A stretch of DNA of 10,482 bases, from contig JAICWZ010000032.1 of the NCBI GenBank assembly GCA_025966355.1, forward strand, positions 1-10,482. Direction: 5' to 3'. The notes under the pieces are model-generated. The model was not told the origin of the DNA, searched no databases, and saw nothing but the letters and a program-made list of their open reading frames with translations. A program made the translations under genes and the position numbers. The DNA is from Thermomicrobiaceae bacterium. Lineage in GTDB: Bacteria > Chloroflexota > Chloroflexia > Thermomicrobiales > Thermomicrobiaceae. Shown here one piece after another: positions 1 to 6,557 of the stretch. The number at the start of each line of letters is the position of its first letter. Positions within the stretch are counted from its first letter, which is position 1.

Positions 1-11
1 CGGGATTCGAA

Positions 12-110
12 ATCCCGTGCTCCCTAGACGAAAATCCTCCGGGATTGGGGGAAGAACGGTTCGCGTCTTCCCAGTCCCCCGCAGGGGACTTCGTCTACGG
101 AGCACGGGAT
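12..110. repeat. Palindromic element folding as a four-way junction
   Basis: Two 21-base arms (12-32 and 90-110) pair at 20 of 21 positions, with a single C:C mismatch at 24/98. They enclose three hairpins packed almost end to end: 33-37 with 42-46, 49-55 with 66-72 (10-base loop), and 74-79 with 84-89 (loop CGCA). Only bases 47, 48 and 73 are unpaired between stems. Flanking bases can form competing hairpins (1-7 with 11-17; 103-109 with 116-122), and CTCGGTCCCGT occurs twice in direct order at 111-121 and 128-138. The element lies just downstream of the minus-strand VOC gene, so it could end that transcript. A MITE/REP-like mobile palindrome or a structured RNA is also possible. The pairing is seen directly; the role is unknown. 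Confidence 0.6.
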
Positions 111-151
111 CTCGGTCCCGTGCACACCTCGGTCCCGTCCAGGCGCGCCGC

Positions 152-526
152 CTATTCGGGTAACGCTTCGCTGCGGGCCACGACCTGCGCTCGGTTGCCG
201 GCCGGGTCGGTGAAATAGCCGATGCGGTCGTCGAACTCGTTGACATACGGCTCGTCCAGCGTCGCGCCGGCCTCGCGCGCGCGCTGCAACGTCGTGTCGA
301 ATTCGCCGGCCGGCACCGAAAACGCCAGGTGCGTCGGATTCGAGCGAATATCCGAGCTGCTTGGGAAGATCTCGAAGCGGCCGCCGTGACCATCCCCCAG
401 GAAAGTCAGTTCGCCCTCCAGCTCACGAATCCGATGCCAGCCGAAGACCGTCTCGTAAAACTTCACCGTCGGCTCGTACGTCTCTTTACTCGTCCCCAGG
501 CCAACATGCTCCAGGCGATACACCAT
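152..526 (-). CDS. VOC (glyoxalase/bleomycin-resistance fold) family protein
   Basis: This 124-residue cytosolic protein has a typical single-subunit VOC length, with two beta-alpha-beta-beta-beta halves. The first half opens with LEHVGL (residues 5-10), and the second runs from THLAFSV (65-71) to YFTDPAGNRAQVV (104-116). The expected metal positions are His7, Glu52 (in FEIF), His66 and a fourth position occupied by Gln114, where glyoxalase I normally has Glu. The substrate therefore cannot be named. The ATG at 526 is preferred because GGAGG sits 7 bases upstream of it; an in-frame ATG at 565 would add 13 residues outside the fold. It diverges from the PHP phosphatase gene, and the four-way-junction palindrome follows its stop. 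Family assignment is firm; the specific reaction is not. Confidence 0.88.
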   Translation of the reverse strand: MVYRLEHVGLGTSKETYEPTVKFYETVFGWHRIRELEGELTFLGDGHGGRFEIFPSSSDIRSNPTHLAFSVPAGEFDTTLQRAREAGATLDEPYVNEFDDRIGYFTDPAGNRAQVVARSEALPE

Positions 527-640
527 GCGCGTTCCTCCAGTAGCTCCATCACGCCACTGCACCATCGTGCTTCGCGTTCGGTCGGTAGATGGCTATGATC
601 GTATGAATCGGGGGTGATGGCAAGAGGCGCGGTACAATCC

Positions 641-676
641 CCAATGGCCGGGTCGCTCGACCCGGCGGGTTATTGG
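641..676. other. Strong hairpin between divergent genes, in the leader of the PHP phosphatase gene
   Basis: GCCGGGTC (647-654) pairs perfectly with GACCCGGC (659-666) around a four-base loop. CCAAT (641-645) pairs with ATTGG (672-676) as an outer clamp across an unequal internal loop. The structure lies about 75 bases upstream of the preferred start of the phosphatase gene. There is no T-run, so a classical terminator is unlikely. A leader structure or a protein-binding inverted repeat is possible; function is not shown. Confidence 0.4.
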
Positions 677-752
677 CGGGTGGGCCGCGATGAGTGTTCT
701 GAATTTGGGCCTTCGTGCGGTTGGCTGGATGCGTTGGCGGATGGGAGCGGGG

Positions 753-1535
753 ATGTCGGTAAGTCCTGAGAATTATCGGTTGCACGATCTCCCACCGCTG
801 GTCGATCTGCACTGTCATCTCATTCCGGGCGTCGATGATGGCGCGCATGACGAAGCAGAGTCGCTCCGCATGATGCAGGTGGCGCTGGCCGACGGCATCG
901 GCACGATCGCCGCCACGCCGCACGCGCACCGCTGCCCGGCCAACCGCGTGCCGGAGAAGGTCGCACGACTGAACGAGATCGCCCAGGAGAATAGACTCGA
1001 TCTGCGGATCGTGCCGGGCATCGAAGTGCGCTACGACCCGAATCTGTTCAGCCGGTTTGAAGCAGGCGAGTTTCTGACGTTGAACGACACGCGCTATATG
1101 TTGCTGGAGCTCTATCTCTCGGGCAGCTGGCCGAAACGAGTGATGGAGACGATCGCCGAGCTGCACGAGGCGGGCGTCTGGCCGGTGCTGGCGCATGCCG
1201 AACGCTATGAGGATGTGCAGCACGATCCGGCAATCCTGCTCGACGTCATCGCGGCCGGTGTACCGGTGCAGCTGAATGCCGATTCGCTGGCGGGGCGACC
1301 AGAGCGTGGGGCGCGCGAAGCGGCCGAATACCTCGTCAGCAACCGGATGGCACACTTGGTCGCGTCGGACGCGCATAACTCGCGCTGGCGCCCGCCGCTG
1401 CTGCATGCGGCCTTCGAGCGTGTCGCCGAATTGGCCGGCGAGGAGTACGCGCGCACGATGATCGCCAACGCGACGGCGATCGTGGCGGGTGAGCCGATCG
1501 CGCTGCCTCGCCCGGACGTCGTCTCTCGACTCTAG
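753..1535 (+). CDS. PHP-domain protein, CpsB/YwqE-like tyrosine-protein phosphatase
   Basis: The 260-residue protein carries the full metal-site signature of the PHP superfamily in the arrangement of CpsB/YwqE. This includes DLHCHLIPGVDDG (residues 18-30; His20, His22, Asp28), TPHAH (55-59), the Glu of PGIEVR (Glu91), LAHAERY (His148) and SDAHN (Asp206, His208). Family members are manganese-dependent cytosolic phosphatases that dephosphorylate bacterial tyrosine kinases controlling capsule or exopolysaccharide chain length. No Wzc/CpsD-type kinase or glycosyltransferase is visible here, so the substrate is unknown. The ATG at 753 has GGGAG five bases upstream and starts just before the conserved region. 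An ATG at 690 would add 21 residues resembling nothing in the family, but cannot be excluded. Histidinol phosphatase or another PHP hydrolase is the main alternative; the VDDG and ERY motifs favour CpsB/YwqE. Confidence 0.85.
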   Translation: MSVSPENYRLHDLPPLVDLHCHLIPGVDDGAHDEAESLRMMQVALADGIGTIAATPHAHRCPANRVPEKVARLNEIAQENRLDLRIVPGIEVRYDPNLFSRFEAGEFLTLNDTRYMLLELYLSGSWPKRVMETIAELHEAGVWPVLAHAERYEDVQHDPAILLDVIAAGVPVQLNADSLAGRPERGAREAAEYLVSNRMAHLVASDAHNSRWRPPLLHAAFERVAELAGEEYARTMIANATAIVAGEPIALPRPDVVSRL

Positions 1536-1616
1536 TCGCCGGCTCGCGCTGGCCCTGTTTATGCGATGTTGTCTTTTGAGAATTGGTCCGCAATCATCCT
1601 ACAGAAGAGCCAGCCC

Positions 1617-2516
1617 ATGAATACCACAACCTCCCCCGACGATCGCACCATCCGTCTGGCTGACGGACGGCTGCTTGGCTACCGCGAGTTCGGAAACCCA
1701 TCCGGCCACCCGGTCTTCCTCTTTCACGGCATCCCCGGTTCGCGTTGCGGCGCCGAACTGGTGGCCGATCTGGCCGCACGGCACGGCCTGCGCGTCATCG
1801 GCGTTGATCGCCCCGGCATCGGCCTCTCGACCTTTCAGCCGCGCCGCACGTTTCTTGATTGGCCGCACGACGTCGAAGCGCTGGCCGATACGCTGGGGCT
1901 GGAGCGCTTCGGTGTCGTCGGCAATTCGGGCGGCGCCGCCTATGTCGCCGCCTGCGCCGCTCGGTTCCCCGAACGGCTCACGTTTTCGGGAATCATCAGC
2001 GGCATGGGTCCGCTCGAAGCACCGGGCGAGTTACGAACATTGCCGCTTTCGCGCATCGACCATCTGCTGGTGCGCATCGCTCAACGGTCGCCGCAGCTTG
2101 CCTGTCGCGCCGCCGCGCCGATCCTGGCTCACCGTATCAATCCTGACCGCCCCGGCGTGCTCGAACGGATGAGACGCGAAATGGCGCCGGCCGATGTCAA
2201 GCTCCTGGAGCAGCCGCGCATCGTCAAGACGCTCTTCCGTGATGCGGCCGAAGCGCTGAAGCAGGGCGCGCTCGGCGTCACCTGGGATCTGCTCCTCTAT
2301 ACGCGCCCCTGGGGCTTCCGGCTCGACGAGATTACGGTGCCGGTCTATCTCTGGCACGGCGAGGCGGATGTTACCGTGCCGCCGCGGTTCGGACGCGTCC
2401 TTGCCGCCGCGATTCCCGGCTGTCACGCCACGTACTGGCCGGGCGAAGGTCATCTGATGATGATTTCGCACGCGAGCCAGATCATCGACACGATCATCGA
2501 CAACGTGTCCGCCTGA
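1617..2516 (+). CDS. Alpha/beta-fold hydrolase
   Basis: The 299-residue protein has a complete alpha/beta-hydrolase catalytic set. The oxyanion-loop motif HGIPGSR lies at 37-43 and GVDRPGIGLS at 62-71. The nucleophile elbow GNSGG (102-106) contains Ser104, acid Asp251 is in WHGEADVTVP, and His279 is in GEGH. The segment between about residues 130 and 235 is the probable helical cap that sets specificity. No signal peptide or membrane segment is seen, so it should be cytosolic, hydrolysing an unidentified ester, lactone or related substrate. The ATG at 1617 begins an ordinary hydrophilic N-terminus ahead of strand 1. An ATG at 1566 would add 17 residues, and neither start has a strong ribosome binding site. 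It lies in the same direction as its neighbours, with gaps of 81 and 83 bases, so co-transcription is uncertain. Confidence 0.88.
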   Translation: MNTTTSPDDRTIRLADGRLLGYREFGNPSGHPVFLFHGIPGSRCGAELVADLAARHGLRVIGVDRPGIGLSTFQPRRTFLDWPHDVEALADTLGLERFGVVGNSGGAAYVAACAARFPERLTFSGIISGMGPLEAPGELRTLPLSRIDHLLVRIAQRSPQLACRAAAPILAHRINPDRPGVLERMRREMAPADVKLLEQPRIVKTLFRDAAEALKQGALGVTWDLLLYTRPWGFRLDEITVPVYLWHGEADVTVPPRFGRVLAAAIPGCHATYWPGEGHLMMISHASQIIDTIIDNVSA

Positions 2517-2529
2517 GCCGGGCGCGGAT

Positions 2530-2558
2530 TTGCACCCCGACACCGGCTCGTCTATGCT
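2530..2558 (+). promoter_or_regulatory. Candidate sigma-70-type promoter for the OsmC gene
   Basis: TTGCAC at 2530-2535 and TATGCT at 2553-2558 are separated by 17 bases and lie about 40 bases before the OsmC start. They match the consensus hexamers at 3/6 and 4/6. The spacing and position are good, but the match is modest for GC-rich DNA. Confidence 0.35.
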
Positions 2559-2599
2559 GCCTGCCGCGAGGCGTTGCGCAAACCGATCAGAAAGGCAGC

Positions 2600-3124
2600 A
2601 TGATGCAATCCGACGAACTCCGCGCGCTTCAGGCACCGCTCAAGGCGCAATACCGCGAGCAGCCGGAGAGCGCCCGCTATACCCTCACGGCACGCGGCTC
2701 GCTCGATCTGGAGCGGATCGCCTGCCGTATCAACACGCGCGACGACCGTCGTGTGGCCGGACTGCACCCTGCCACCGGCGGCGATGGCAGCCTGCTCTGC
2801 TCCGGCGATATGCTCCTCGAAGCGTTAGTCGCCTGCGCCGGTGTTACGCTCGCCTCGGTCGCGACCGCTATCAGCCTGCCGATCAGCCACGGTACCATCA
2901 GCGCCGAAGGTGATCTCGATTTTCGCGGTACGCTCGGCGTCAGCCGCGACGTGCCGGTCGGTTTCTCGGACATCCGTCTGCACTTCGATTTACAAACCGA
3001 GGCCACCGACGAGCAGGTCGCCAAACTCATCCAGCTCACCGAACGCTACTGCGTCGTCTTCCAAACGCTCAACACCCGTCCGAACCTGAGCGTGACGCAC
3101 ACGACGACGCCTGCGAACGAATGA
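2600..3124 (+). CDS. OsmC family protein (probable thiol peroxidase)
   Basis: This is a 174-residue OsmC/Ohr-fold protein. The two signature cysteines are visible: Cys79 in LLEALVACAGVTL, at the start of the long central helix, and Cys151 in ERYCVV. In OsmC/Ohr enzymes this pair reduces organic hydroperoxides or peroxide using dithiol reductants, in the cytosol. The final NTRPNLSVTHT strand fits the family C-terminus. The N-terminal 30 residues are longer than in Ohr and resemble the YhfA-like branch of OsmC proteins, whose physiological substrate is unclear. AAAGG at 2591-2595 serves either of two adjacent ATGs (2600 or 2603), and the second has the better spacing. The gene ends 10 bases from the convergent small gene. 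Family is confident; peroxidase activity is inferred from the cysteine pair. Confidence 0.88.
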   Translation: MMQSDELRALQAPLKAQYREQPESARYTLTARGSLDLERIACRINTRDDRRVAGLHPATGGDGSLLCSGDMLLEALVACAGVTLASVATAISLPISHGTISAEGDLDFRGTLGVSRDVPVGFSDIRLHFDLQTEATDEQVAKLIQLTERYCVVFQTLNTRPNLSVTHTTTPANE

Positions 3125-3134
3125 ACAACTCAGG

Positions 3135-3362
3135 CTATTCGGCGCTCGGAATCGCGTGCGCCGCGTGCGCCTCCGCCATTTCGATCAGCGCGCTATTACC
3201 GCGTTGAACGTGTCCGAAGGCGGCCCAGGCGTGGGCCGCGGCGCGTGGAACGACGCGTTCGCGATAATGCGTGGCGGCGACGCGGCAATGCGCGGCCGCC
3301 TGCTCCAGCTCAGCGGCGATCTCGTCGAGCCGCTCCGCGGCCTGATCTCGTGAATCCGTCAT
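3135..3362 (-). CDS. Small helical protein of unknown function, coupled to GNAT gene
   Basis: I do not recognise a named family. The 75-residue product is mostly predicted helix and rich in Ala, Glu and His. An amphipathic stretch DEIAAELEQAAAHCRVAATH (about 13-32) is followed by a second helix, PRAAAHAWAAFGHVQRG (about 39-55). There is no signal peptide or membrane segment. Its ATG overlaps the stop of the upstream GNAT gene as ATGA (3359-3362), a classic arrangement for translational coupling. That is the main evidence that this is the true start and that it is a real gene; the same frame is open much further upstream, but only as a shadow of the GNAT gene. The stop is 10 bases from the convergent OsmC stop. 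It may act with the acetyltransferase or simply be co-expressed. Confidence 0.65.
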   Translation of the reverse strand: MTDSRDQAAERLDEIAAELEQAAAHCRVAATHYRERVVPRAAAHAWAAFGHVQRGNSALIEMAEAHAAHAIPSAE

Positions 3363-3931
3363 TTCTGCTCCATTCGAACAGCGGTCGGCATGATCGTTGA
3401 CTCCAGCGGCAACACGAAATAGAGCGCCGCCTCCCCGGGCGCTGAACCAGCGGGATCGTAAAGCGATAGGTCGAGTCCGCAGAGCGTGAAGCCTTGGCGG
3501 CGATAGAACGCGATCGCCGGGCTGTTCACCGACGATGTCTCCAGCCAGACGGCACGCATCCCGGCGACGCGCGCCTGGTCGGCGACCAGGGAAACGAAGG
3601 CACCCCCGATTCCGTTGCCGCGATGACGCGCCGCGACGTAGAGATGCCAGAGTACCGTGCGCCGGTTCCACGCCTCGTGCGACCAGGCTGCGAAGCCGAT
3701 GATCTCGTCGTCGAACTCGGCTACGAATCCGTCTTCCCAGGTCCGCGCCTCGCCCAGGTCGTATTCGAGCGGCAAATCCTTCCGCAGCGGTGGATCAATC
3801 GGCATATCTTCCAGGCTGAATGAGACATCGGTTCGCACCACGCGCTGGACACGCTCGGTCACGAACGAACGGTCCAACGCCAGCAACCGCCGTCGATCCC
3901 GTGTGAGATCAACTGGACGCATCAGTCTCAT
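3359..3931 (-). CDS. GNAT family N-acetyltransferase
   Basis: The 190-residue protein ends in a GNAT domain (about residues 65-180). The acetyl-CoA pyrophosphate loop is clear in motif A: LYVAARHRGNGIGGAFV, with Arg104-Gly105-x-Gly107-x-Gly109. It is followed by WLETSSVNSPAIAFYRRQGF (129-148), containing the motif-B aromatic residues. The VWLET..VN.PA..FY..GF pattern recalls the streptothricin acetyltransferase branch, so acetylation of an amine-bearing small molecule is plausible, but resistance should not be assumed. The ATG at 3931 has GGAG about 8 bases upstream; an ATG at 3922 is an alternative. It is divergent from the dehydrogenase gene and overlaps the next small gene by four bases. 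Confidence 0.85.
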   Translation of the reverse strand: MRLMRPVDLTRDRRRLLALDRSFVTERVQRVVRTDVSFSLEDMPIDPPLRKDLPLEYDLGEARTWEDGFVAEFDDEIIGFAAWSHEAWNRRTVLWHLYVAARHRGNGIGGAFVSLVADQARVAGMRAVWLETSSVNSPAIAFYRRQGFTLCGLDLSLYDPAGSAPGEAALYFVLPLESTIMPTAVRMEQK

Positions 3932-3958
3932 GGTAGAGCTCCGTCCCCAACACGTTTA

Positions 3959-3986
3959 TCGACGCAACCAACTCCAGCGCTATACT
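3959..3986 (+). promoter_or_regulatory. Candidate promoter for the dehydrogenase gene
   Basis: TCGACG (3959-3964; 4/6 match to the -35 consensus) and TATACT (3981-3986; 5/6 match to the -10 consensus) are separated by 16 bases. They lie about 50 bases before the ATG at 4038, inside the 106-base divergent spacer. The -10 hexamer is the best one seen in the high-GC half of the window. Confidence 0.45.
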
Positions 3987-4037
3987 ACGCAGCAATCCGC
4001 GGTTGAGAAAGCGCTCCGTGAAAGAGGAAGAGACACC

Positions 4038-5036
4038 ATGAGCAAACGCGTCGTCATCGTCGGGCAGTTTATGGAGGGCATCGAGATCGAGCGTGGGATT
4101 CTGGAGCCGATCGGCGCCGACGTCATCGATACGCGCGATTTCGCTGAGGCGGAGATCGACGCGGCGTTGCGCACAGCCGACGCCGTTCTTTTCCGCAAGT
4201 TGCTCGTCACGCGCGAGCTGATCGAATCGCTGCCGCAATGCAAGATTATCTGCACCTACGCCGCCGGCTATGACGCGATCGACGTGGCGGCCGCTACCGA
4301 ACGCGGCATTATGGTCGCGAACACGCCGGGCTATGGCAACGACGAAGTCGCTGATCATACCCTGATGCTCCTCTTCGCCCTCACGCGGCGGCTCATCCCG
4401 CAGGTCGATTCGTTGCGTGCCGCCGCCAGCGACGCCGACGTGCGCGCCGCCTGGACGCACCAGCCATACATGCCGATCCGCCGCATTCGCGGCCAGACGC
4501 TCGGCATCATCGGGCTTGGTCGCATCGGCAAGACGGTCGCCTGGAAGGCGCAGGGGCTCGGGCTCAACGTCATCGCGACCGATCCGTATGTCCCCGCCGA
4601 CACCGCCGCCGCGCTCGATGTTCCGCTTGTTCCGCTCGATGAACTCCTGACAACTTCGGATTATGTCACCTTACACACGCCACTGACCGTCGAGACGCTG
4701 AAGATCATCAGCGCACACGAACTGGCGCGGATGAAGCCGAGCGCTTATCTGATCAATTGCGCCCGTGGCAAAGTGGTCGATCATGCCTCGCTGGTGGCAG
4801 CACTACGCGACAACCAGATCGCCGGAGCCGCGCTCGACGTCGTCGAACAGGAACCACCGCCGCTCAGCATGCTGCGCGAACTCCTCGCCTTCCCCAACGT
4901 CATCGTCACGCCGCACAACGCCTGGTATTCCGACAATTCGGTCGACGATCGCCAGCGCATCGCCGCCGAAACGGTGCGCGACGTGCTGCTCGGCAAGATC
5001 CCCGAATCGGTCGTCAATCGCGCCGCCTTCGCCTGA
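4038..5036 (+). CDS. D-isomer-specific 2-hydroxyacid dehydrogenase, CtBP-like
   Basis: The 332-residue NAD-dependent cytosolic oxidoreductase has all family landmarks. These are the substrate loop YAAGYDAID (74-82), the Rossmann motif GLGRIG (159-164) with an acidic residue at Asp182 favouring NAD over NADP, and the catalytic triad Arg243 (CARGKVV), Glu272 (VEQEPP) and His293 (TPHNAWYSD). The tail after the histidine (AWYSDNSVDDRQRIAAETV) is the form seen in C-terminal-binding-protein-like and phosphoglycerate-dehydrogenase-like members, so the exact hydroxyacid cannot be named. The ATG at 4038 follows GAGGA and begins strand 1; the frame is open 381 bases further upstream, but that part is the antisense of the GNAT gene. 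An M20 hydrolase follows after 84 bases in the same direction, suggesting a shared catabolic task. Confidence 0.9.
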   Translation: MSKRVVIVGQFMEGIEIERGILEPIGADVIDTRDFAEAEIDAALRTADAVLFRKLLVTRELIESLPQCKIICTYAAGYDAIDVAAATERGIMVANTPGYGNDEVADHTLMLLFALTRRLIPQVDSLRAAASDADVRAAWTHQPYMPIRRIRGQTLGIIGLGRIGKTVAWKAQGLGLNVIATDPYVPADTAAALDVPLVPLDELLTTSDYVTLHTPLTVETLKIISAHELARMKPSAYLINCARGKVVDHASLVAALRDNQIAGAALDVVEQEPPPLSMLRELLAFPNVIVTPHNAWYSDNSVDDRQRIAAETVRDVLLGKIPESVVNRAAFA

Positions 5037-5120
5037 ACGTCGACTGGCGAAGACGCGGCGCGGATGCGAAACTCACCACATTGAACGGCTACAGACAGAT
5101 GGACAACCGGGAGGTTGGAG

Positions 5121-6329
5121 ATGGCAGAACGCGAAGAGCTACGCCAGCGCATCATTGATGCGATCGACGCCAATCGCGACAAGATCATCGAGGTCGCCGA
5201 GACGATCCGCGTCAATCCCGAGCTTGGCTACGAAGAGGTGATGGCCTCGCAACTGATCGCCTCGAACATTCGTGAGCAAGGCTATGAAGTCGAGAAGCCG
5301 CTGGCCGGCATCGAAACCGCCTTCCGCGCCTCGAAACATGGGCGCAAGGACGGGCCGATCGTCGCGGTCCTCGCCGAATACGACGCGCTAGCCGGCATCG
5401 GCCACGGCTGCGGGCATAACCTGATCGGTGCCTCGGGGCTGGCTGCGGCCATCGGCATGGCAACCGTCATGGACGATGTGCCGGGCATGTTCGAAGTGAT
5501 CGGTACACCGGCCGAAGAAGGCGGCGCCGGCAAGATCAAGCTGGAAGCGGCCGGTATCTTCGACGACGTCGACGCGGCGCTCATGATTCACCACGCCGGG
5601 CACCAGAGCTTTGCCGCCACCGAATATCCGAGCGGCACCTGCCTGGCCGTGAACAGCTTCGTCATCGAGTATTTCGGCAAGCCGGCCCACGCCGGAGCCG
5701 ATCCATACAACGGCGTCAACGCCCTCAACGCCGTCATCGAGTTCTTCAAAGGCGTCGATGCGCTACGCCAGCACGTCACGATGGAGACCCGCCTGCACGG
5801 CATCATCACCAACGGCGGCGAGGCGACCAACGTCGTGCCGAAGTACACGCGCGCTCAGTTCTCAATGCGCGCCCCGACGGTCGACTACCTGCGTGAGGTG
5901 ATGGACAAAGTGCGCAACGTTGCTCAGGGCGCTGCGCTGATGACCGGCTGCGAGGTGAAGATCACCGAGGGCGACCTGCACTACGACATGCGGCCGAGCT
6001 ACCGCATCGGCAAGACCTATAACGAGAATATGGCCGCGATGGGCATCGAGATCAACGTCGACCCCGAGCGTGGCATGTACTCAACCGATTTCGGCAATAC
6101 GAGCTACAAGCTCCCTTCGGCGACCGGCAGCTTCGCCATTAGCCACGAACCGATCCCCGGTCACTCGCAGCAGGTTGTCGACGCCTCCGGCTCGGACTTC
6201 GGCTACGACCAGCTCATCAAGGTCTCCAAGGCGATGGCGCTCACCGCCCTCGACCTCCTCCTCGACGAGCAATTCCTCGCCGAAGCGAAGGAAGAGCACG
6301 CCAACTGGGGCGCGCTGTACAACGGGTAG
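5121..6329 (+). CDS. M20 family metallohydrolase (AbgB-like amidohydrolase)
   Basis: This 402-residue zinc- or manganese-type amidohydrolase belongs to the M20D/AbgB-like branch. Visible metal-site motifs are HGCGHN (95-100; His95, Cys97, His99), TPAEEGG (129-135; the general-base and ligand Glu pair), MIHHAGH (155-161) and the late histidine of PIPGHSQ (His348). The inserted dimerisation domain starts near YFGKPAHAG (184-192) and includes NGGEATNVVP (231-240). Relatives cleave N-acyl or dipeptide-like amide bonds, for example p-aminobenzoyl-glutamate or indole-acetyl amino acids; the substrate here is unknown. There is no signal peptide. The ATG at 5121 has GGGAGG six bases upstream; an in-frame TTG at 5115 is less likely. 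It follows the 2-hydroxyacid dehydrogenase and is closed by a perfect palindrome. Confidence 0.9.
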   Translation: MAEREELRQRIIDAIDANRDKIIEVAETIRVNPELGYEEVMASQLIASNIREQGYEVEKPLAGIETAFRASKHGRKDGPIVAVLAEYDALAGIGHGCGHNLIGASGLAAAIGMATVMDDVPGMFEVIGTPAEEGGAGKIKLEAAGIFDDVDAALMIHHAGHQSFAATEYPSGTCLAVNSFVIEYFGKPAHAGADPYNGVNALNAVIEFFKGVDALRQHVTMETRLHGIITNGGEATNVVPKYTRAQFSMRAPTVDYLREVMDKVRNVAQGAALMTGCEVKITEGDLHYDMRPSYRIGKTYNENMAAMGIEINVDPERGMYSTDFGNTSYKLPSATGSFAISHEPIPGHSQQVVDASGSDFGYDQLIKVSKAMALTALDLLLDEQFLAEAKEEHANWGALYNG

Positions 6330-6386
6330 CCGACTTCAATCGAAGCGAAGATGGGCCGGGGCAAACGAATTTGTCGATACGTGAGC

Positions 6387-6420
6387 GCGGATCGTGAGTA
6401 GCTACTCACGATCCGCTTTA
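6387..6420 (+). terminator. Perfect 30-bp palindrome followed by TTTA, probable terminator
   Basis: The half-site GCGGATCGTGAGTAG (6387-6401) is followed immediately by its exact reverse complement (6402-6416), then TTTAT. As RNA it would form a stem of about 13 bp with a four-base loop. It lies 57 bases after the M20 stop and before the signalling genes, so Rho-independent termination is the simplest reading. The T-tract is short, and the absence of any loop spacer would also suit a dimeric protein-binding site or a mobile-element scar. Confidence 0.6.
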
Positions 6421-6483
6421 TGTCATGGACATCGTACGCATGTGTGTTGATGACGGCAGCGTCGTGCCCTTCTCTTTTAACCC

Positions 6484-6507
6484 GCGCGCATCTGTATAGA
6501 TGTCGCG
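6484..6507. promoter_or_regulatory. Near-palindrome overlapping a -10-like TATAGA, upstream of the kinase gene
   Basis: CATCT (6489-6493) and AGATG (6498-6502) face each other around GTAT, with CGCG on both outer sides offset by one base. The hexamer TATAGA (6495-6500) lies within it, about 58 bases upstream of the GTG start. No convincing -35 box is seen. This would suit an operator over a promoter, perhaps for the winged-helix part of the kinase itself, but that is inference only. Confidence 0.3.
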
Positions 6508-6557
6508 TGAACACGGTGATTGAATTTAGGTGATCGAGGTCCGAAACAGGACAATTC

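Noticed and set aside
12..110. tRNA or tmRNA reading of the cloverleaf at the left edge
   Set aside because: The closing stem is 21 bp rather than 7, arm lengths do not fit, and there is no anticodon loop or CCA-compatible end. A GGTTCG in one loop is a coincidence.
549..1406. Long minus-strand open frame of 285 codons opposite the PHP phosphatase
   Set aside because: It is the antisense of a gene with complete catalytic motifs. Its product is rich in Arg, His and Pro with no family pattern, as expected from GC-rich third positions.
3657..4037. 127-residue N-terminal extension of the 2-hydroxyacid dehydrogenase
   Set aside because: It overlaps the GNAT gene in antisense, is low-complexity Arg/Ser-rich, and the start at 4038 has a binding site and begins the first fold strand.
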